This document shows, one piece after another, positions 61,218 to 64,000 of a DNA stretch of 64,000 nt. The DNA is taken from NCBI GenBank assembly GCA_017512705.1, contig JAFWEX010000026.1:62001-126000 (forward strand), in the 5' to 3' direction. This DNA is from Paenibacillus sp. (GTDB lineage Bacteria > Bacillota > Bacilli > Paenibacillales > Paenibacillaceae). Positions within the stretch are counted from its first letter, which is position 1. The number at the start of each line of letters is the position of its first letter. Both the position numbers and the translations under genes were made by a program. Under the pieces are notes generated by a model that worked only from the letters and a program-made list of their open reading frames with translations, did not search any database and was not told the origin of the DNA.

Positions 61218-61541
61218 TTAGGATTGATCTATATTTGTCTGAGAGGCTGCCTGTAATAAGGGTTGCAATAGGCCCGGAAAGCGTGCTTCCAGATCTTCAG
61301 ACCGAAGTGTGATAAAGTGCTGTGTTCCCTGTATTCTAACCCGTATCAATCCAGCTTCTCGCAGCGTCCGAATGTGATGCGACATCGTCGATTTGACAAC
61401 AGGTGCATGAAAATGACTGCACGGCTGCTCCCCACTTCTCGCTGCTTCCGCTACGATCCCAAGCCGGGTCGGATCACTGAGTGCATACAACACGGAAGAA
61501 AGTTCAATATCGGCTACTTGAGGGTGATGTAAAATTTTCAT
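61218..61541 (-). CDS. ArsR family transcriptional regulator
   Basis: Winged-helix regulator, 107 residues. LYALSDPTRLGIVAEAAR and VVKSTMSHHIRTLREAGLIRVRIQGTQHFITLR are typical. There is no CVC-type metal site, so it is probably not an arsenic sensor. It is divergent from an MFS exporter gene and an 18-bp inverted repeat lies between them, so it probably represses the exporter. Confidence 0.93.
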   Translation of the reverse strand: MKILHHPQVADIELSSVLYALSDPTRLGIVAEAARSGEQPCSHFHAPVVKSTMSHHIRTLREAGLIRVRIQGTQHFITLRSEDLEARFPGLLQPLLQAASQTNIDQS

Positions 61542-61606
61542 AAGGTAGTCCCCTTTTCTCAGACTATGCGTTGTATTTTAACACAGATCCATGATATATT
61601 TCTAAT

Positions 61607-61624
61607 GTTCGATATCAATCGAAC
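61607..61624. promoter_or_regulatory. Operator between arsR and the MFS gene
   Basis: GTTCGAT and ATCGAAC are perfect inverted repeats separated by ATCA. On the minus strand, TTGATA with TATCAT 16 bp away (61597-61618) would be covered by it. TATAGT/TATATT boxes lie next to it on the plus strand. Confidence 0.65.
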
Positions 61625-61747
61625 TATAGTATATTCGTTTATGTAACCCTGCTGTTACAGCAAGGGATTCACATCATACAGCATTATGCAAATATTGCAC
61701 ACCGTTTCTGAAATGTTGCGAAACACACATTACTCTAGGAGGTTTTT

Positions 61748-63115
61748 ATGAATAACACCGCAACTGCATCATCAGGGGAACGGACTGGAATACAGGAAGG
61801 ATTAATCGTAAGCTTGCTTGGCTTCACTGTTGTACTCGTTGTTATGAATACAATGATGTTCAATCTGGCGCTGCCCCAAATCGCAGCCGATTTTAGGCTT
61901 ACATCTGTTGCTTCCTCATGGATCGTGACAGGGTACTCTATTGTATTTGCCATTTCCTCGATTACGTTCTCGCGTCTATCGGATTTTGTGCCGATCCGCA
62001 CGCTCTTCACGACTGGACTTACTTTGCTCGGCACAGCATCTGTTCTCGGATTCTTCAGTAATCATTTTATCGTTCTGCTCATCGCTCGTCTGGTTCAGGC
62101 GGCAGGTGCAGCTTCCGTTCCGGGACTCGCCATTGTGTTAATCACCCGCTACATTCCGAATGATCGCCGGGGAAAATCAATGGCTGTCATCATGTCTGCC
62201 AGTTCGCTGGGTCTTGGACTCGGACCGGTACTTGGCGGAAGCATTACTCAGTTTTTGGGATGGCATGATCTGTTTATCGTTACGGGATTAACCCTGTTTT
62301 TAATTCCTGTTTTCTACAAACTATTACCTCGGGAGATCCCGCAAAAAGGTTCCTTCGACCTGCTTGGCGCAATCCTGCTTGCCATCGGTACAACCGGCAT
62401 TCTCCTGTTCCTGACATCTCGGAAGCCTATCACGCTAATTATTGGGGTAAGCGCACTGCTGCTGTTCTGGTTGCGCATTGGCCGTGCTGCAGATCCGTTT
62501 GTGCAGCCTGCACTGTTCAAAGACAAAAAGTATATGATCCTCAGCTCGCTGGGCATTGTATCCTACATTAATAACTTTGCTACGTTGTTCCTGCTTCCGC
62601 AGGTTCTGGCGCACCTCTATGCGTTGACACCTGCACAGTCAGGACTTGTCATCTTCCCCGGTGCACTTGTGTCTATGCTGCTGTCGAATCGCATCGGCCG
62701 TATGATTGACCGACATGGCAATACATTGCTATTAAAATTTGCACCTTGGTTACTGCTGGCTGCTGCCGGACTGTTCGCTCTATTCGCAGATCAGAGCATC
62801 TATGCCATTATGGCTGTATATATGCTGCTTAGCGTTGGTTTCTCTTCCTTGACGACCAGCGTATCCAACGAATTGTCGGGTAACCTGTCCATGGATCAAG
62901 TGGGCGCAGGCATGGGCCTTTTCCAGCTCAGTCAATTTTTCAGCGGTGCATTCAGCGTAGCGGTAACGGGTGTGGCTCTGACAGCAATGCAGAGTATACA
63001 GTTATCCTCAGCTTACAGTTATATCTTCTGGGGCATGACCGCGGTCGCCCTTGCATCGATTATCTTTTCGCAACTTTATCTGAGAATGCAGTCCCGGAAA
63101 CATACCGCGGCCTAA
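61748..63115 (+). CDS. MFS drug-efflux transporter, DHA2-like
   Basis: Membrane exporter, 455 residues with about 14 hydrophobic segments. Typical motifs are LALPQIAADFRLTSVASSWIVTGY (motif D1), RLSDFVPIRTLF (motif A) and RLVQAAGAASVPGLAIVLI, then GPVLGG (motif C), as in TetA(L)-type proteins. TAGGAGG stands before the ATG. It lies opposite the ArsR-type gene, whose product probably represses it. Substrate unknown. Confidence 0.93.
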   Translation: MNNTATASSGERTGIQEGLIVSLLGFTVVLVVMNTMMFNLALPQIAADFRLTSVASSWIVTGYSIVFAISSITFSRLSDFVPIRTLFTTGLTLLGTASVLGFFSNHFIVLLIARLVQAAGAASVPGLAIVLITRYIPNDRRGKSMAVIMSASSLGLGLGPVLGGSITQFLGWHDLFIVTGLTLFLIPVFYKLLPREIPQKGSFDLLGAILLAIGTTGILLFLTSRKPITLIIGVSALLLFWLRIGRAADPFVQPALFKDKKYMILSSLGIVSYINNFATLFLLPQVLAHLYALTPAQSGLVIFPGALVSMLLSNRIGRMIDRHGNTLLLKFAPWLLLAAAGLFALFADQSIYAIMAVYMLLSVGFSSLTTSVSNELSGNLSMDQVGAGMGLFQLSQFFSGAFSVAVTGVALTAMQSIQLSSAYSYIFWGMTAVALASIIFSQLYLRMQSRKHTAA

Positions 63116-63136
63116 ATTCCATGCTGCTTCATCCAA

Positions 63137-63177
63137 CCAGAAGGAACTGTCCCACGACAGAACTTCTGGTTTTTTTA
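63137..63177 (+). terminator. Terminator after the MFS gene
   Basis: CCAGAAG/CTTCTGG with an inner GTC/GAC pair, followed by seven T residues or more. Confidence 0.9.
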
Positions 63178-63214
63178 CTTTTACCAATATAATGAATAAA
63201 GTATGAAACAAAAC

Positions 63215-63239
63215 AAAAAGACCTGATTGGGATCAGGTC
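63215..63239 (-). terminator. Terminator after the SnoaL-like gene
   Basis: GACCTGAT/ATCAGGTC stem with a 4-nt loop, followed on the minus strand by TTTTTG. Confidence 0.9.
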
Positions 63240-63275
63240 CTACTGGCTCTAACTATACTGAAAATACAGCGTTGC

Positions 63276-63728
63276 TTATTCAAACAGATCCAGTCGCAGA
63301 CGTTTCAAAGTGGTATGCTGAATAAGCCATTGTCCATCGATTTTGACGAAAGTTTCGTGATAGTGTCCGAATCCATGAAAAGATTTATTCTCATTGCCTT
63401 CAGGGAATGTTACTCTGTCTTCCATTGGAGAAATAACCTTAGCCTCCGTCGCCGATACAAACTCAACCTCTGCACTATGCACATGGTGAACGGTTACTGC
63501 CGGATCTACAAGGTCACGGAACACTTGAACAATGGTGTCACGTCCAGTCAAAACAGGAATCGGATTTCCTTCCGTGCTAAAGTCAGCCACAGCATCCGGG
63601 GCAAAAACATCCCCAAGCTCGTCCCATGCTTTGGTATCAATATAGCGGCAATAACGCGCCTTAGTATTTCTAATATTTTCGAGTGCGAGCAACTGCTCCA
63701 GTTCCGTCATCATTGTTGTTTGGCTCAT
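63276..63728 (-). CDS. SnoaL-like/NTF2-fold protein
   Basis: Protein of 150 residues of the SnoaL/NTF2 family (ALENIRNTKARYCRYIDTKAWDELGDVFAPDAV, HGFGHYHETFVKIDGQWLI). The fold is shared by ring-cyclising and dehydratase enzymes and by binding proteins. GGAGGG is upstream. Single gene with a terminator. No substrate can be given. Confidence 0.88.
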   Translation of the reverse strand: MSQTTMMTELEQLLALENIRNTKARYCRYIDTKAWDELGDVFAPDAVADFSTEGNPIPVLTGRDTIVQVFRDLVDPAVTVHHVHSAEVEFVSATEAKVISPMEDRVTFPEGNENKSFHGFGHYHETFVKIDGQWLIQHTTLKRLRLDLFE

Positions 63729-63808
63729 GTGTTTCCCTCCACAGATGTAAGTATGATTAGTATGTATATCGTATCTTTCTTATTGTAACATTTTGCCTTG
63801 ATGAAATA

Positions 63809-64000
63809 CTAGACCGGCCGTTCCTGTCCGCTCTGCTCTTTACTCGAGGGAATCAGGTATACTCCTATAGGCAAAATGATTATCATCATCACTGAAAACA
63901 CAATATACGGCATATTCGGACCAAACGTATCAAATAGATATCCTCCCAAAGCCGCACCAGCCATCCCTCCCAGATTATTACTGATAGAGAACTTGCCATA
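63809..64000 (-). CDS. MFS transporter, C-terminal fragment
   Basis: The final 63 residues of a reading frame that enters from the right edge, ending at TAG (63809). It has two hydrophobic helices (GGMAGAALGGYLFDTFG, MPYIVFSVMMMIILPIGVYL) and a short basic/acidic tail, the C-terminus of a major facilitator protein. The rest lies outside the window. Confidence 0.75.
   Translation of the reverse strand, partial: YGKFSISNNLGGMAGAALGGYLFDTFGPNMPYIVFSVMMIIILPIGVYLIPSSKEQSGQERPV

Noticed and set aside
1-64000. tRNA, rRNA, CRISPR array, insertion sequence or prophage
   Set aside because: Neither the sequence nor the proteins show any sign of these.

Overview
The window looks like chromosome of a Gram-positive, Paenibacillus-like member of the Bacillales. 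The signs are AGGAGG-type ribosome binding sites before nearly every gene, many lipoprotein solute-binding proteins, YesM/YesN-type two-component pairs, sugar ABC transporters with no ATPase of their own, catabolite (cre) boxes, and a WXG100/type VII secretion accessory locus. No rRNA, tRNA, CRISPR array, transposase or prophage gene was seen. Species cannot be fixed from the sequence alone.

Region by region. (1) 1-14.8 kb, minus strand: a polysaccharide or oligosaccharide island, in transcription order YesM-type kinase and YesN-type AraC regulator, a large GH2 glycosidase, two LplB/LplC-type permeases and three tandem paralogous lipoprotein binding proteins. Four evenly phased direct repeats before the permeases, cre boxes, an internal promoter and intercistronic stem-loops suggest layered control. 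(2) 15-18.6 kb: an amino-acid ABC transporter with an OsmC protein, and a TetR regulator. (3) 18.7-25 kb: housekeeping and stress genes: uppP, a YdbP-type thioredoxin, an aldo/keto reductase, a 59-residue protein behind a sigma-B-like promoter, gpmA, a DUF420 membrane protein, and a cation/proton antiporter behind a structured leader. (4) 25-34.4 kb: a two-component system in one operon with pssA and a DedA gene (ybfM); pdxK; a YcbLMNO-like regulator-kinase-ABC exporter set; and a degV gene. (5) 34.7-41.4 kb: a three-gene ABC-2 transporter, an AstE/AspA-like metallo-deacylase, a beta-lactamase-fold hydrolase, and a MerR regulator with a PAF-acetylhydrolase-like enzyme behind a textbook MerR promoter. 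(6) 41.4-47.3 kb: a LacI-controlled sucrose or fructan uptake operon ending in a GH32 hydrolase. (7) 47.4-55.6 kb: a YtkA-like lipoprotein, a DsbB/BdbC protein, then a WXG100-centred cluster of unusual proteins. (8) 56-64 kb: a secreted beta-propeller protein, a WYL regulator with two paralogous proteins of unclear function, a zinc-ribbon protein, an ArsR/MFS pair, a SnoaL-like protein and the end of another MFS gene.

How the genes work together: the two carbohydrate loci each pair a local regulator (AraC-type or LacI-type) with cre boxes, and neither carries a transport ATPase, so both probably share an MsmX-type ATPase encoded elsewhere. The best candidates for an undescribed system are the type VII accessory cluster (49.2-55.6 kb), with a WXG-headed putative effector, a coupled membrane protein and a formylglycine-enzyme-like protein carrying an Asp-rich repeat, and the WYL-regulated pair of C39-like proteins (57.8-60.8 kb).
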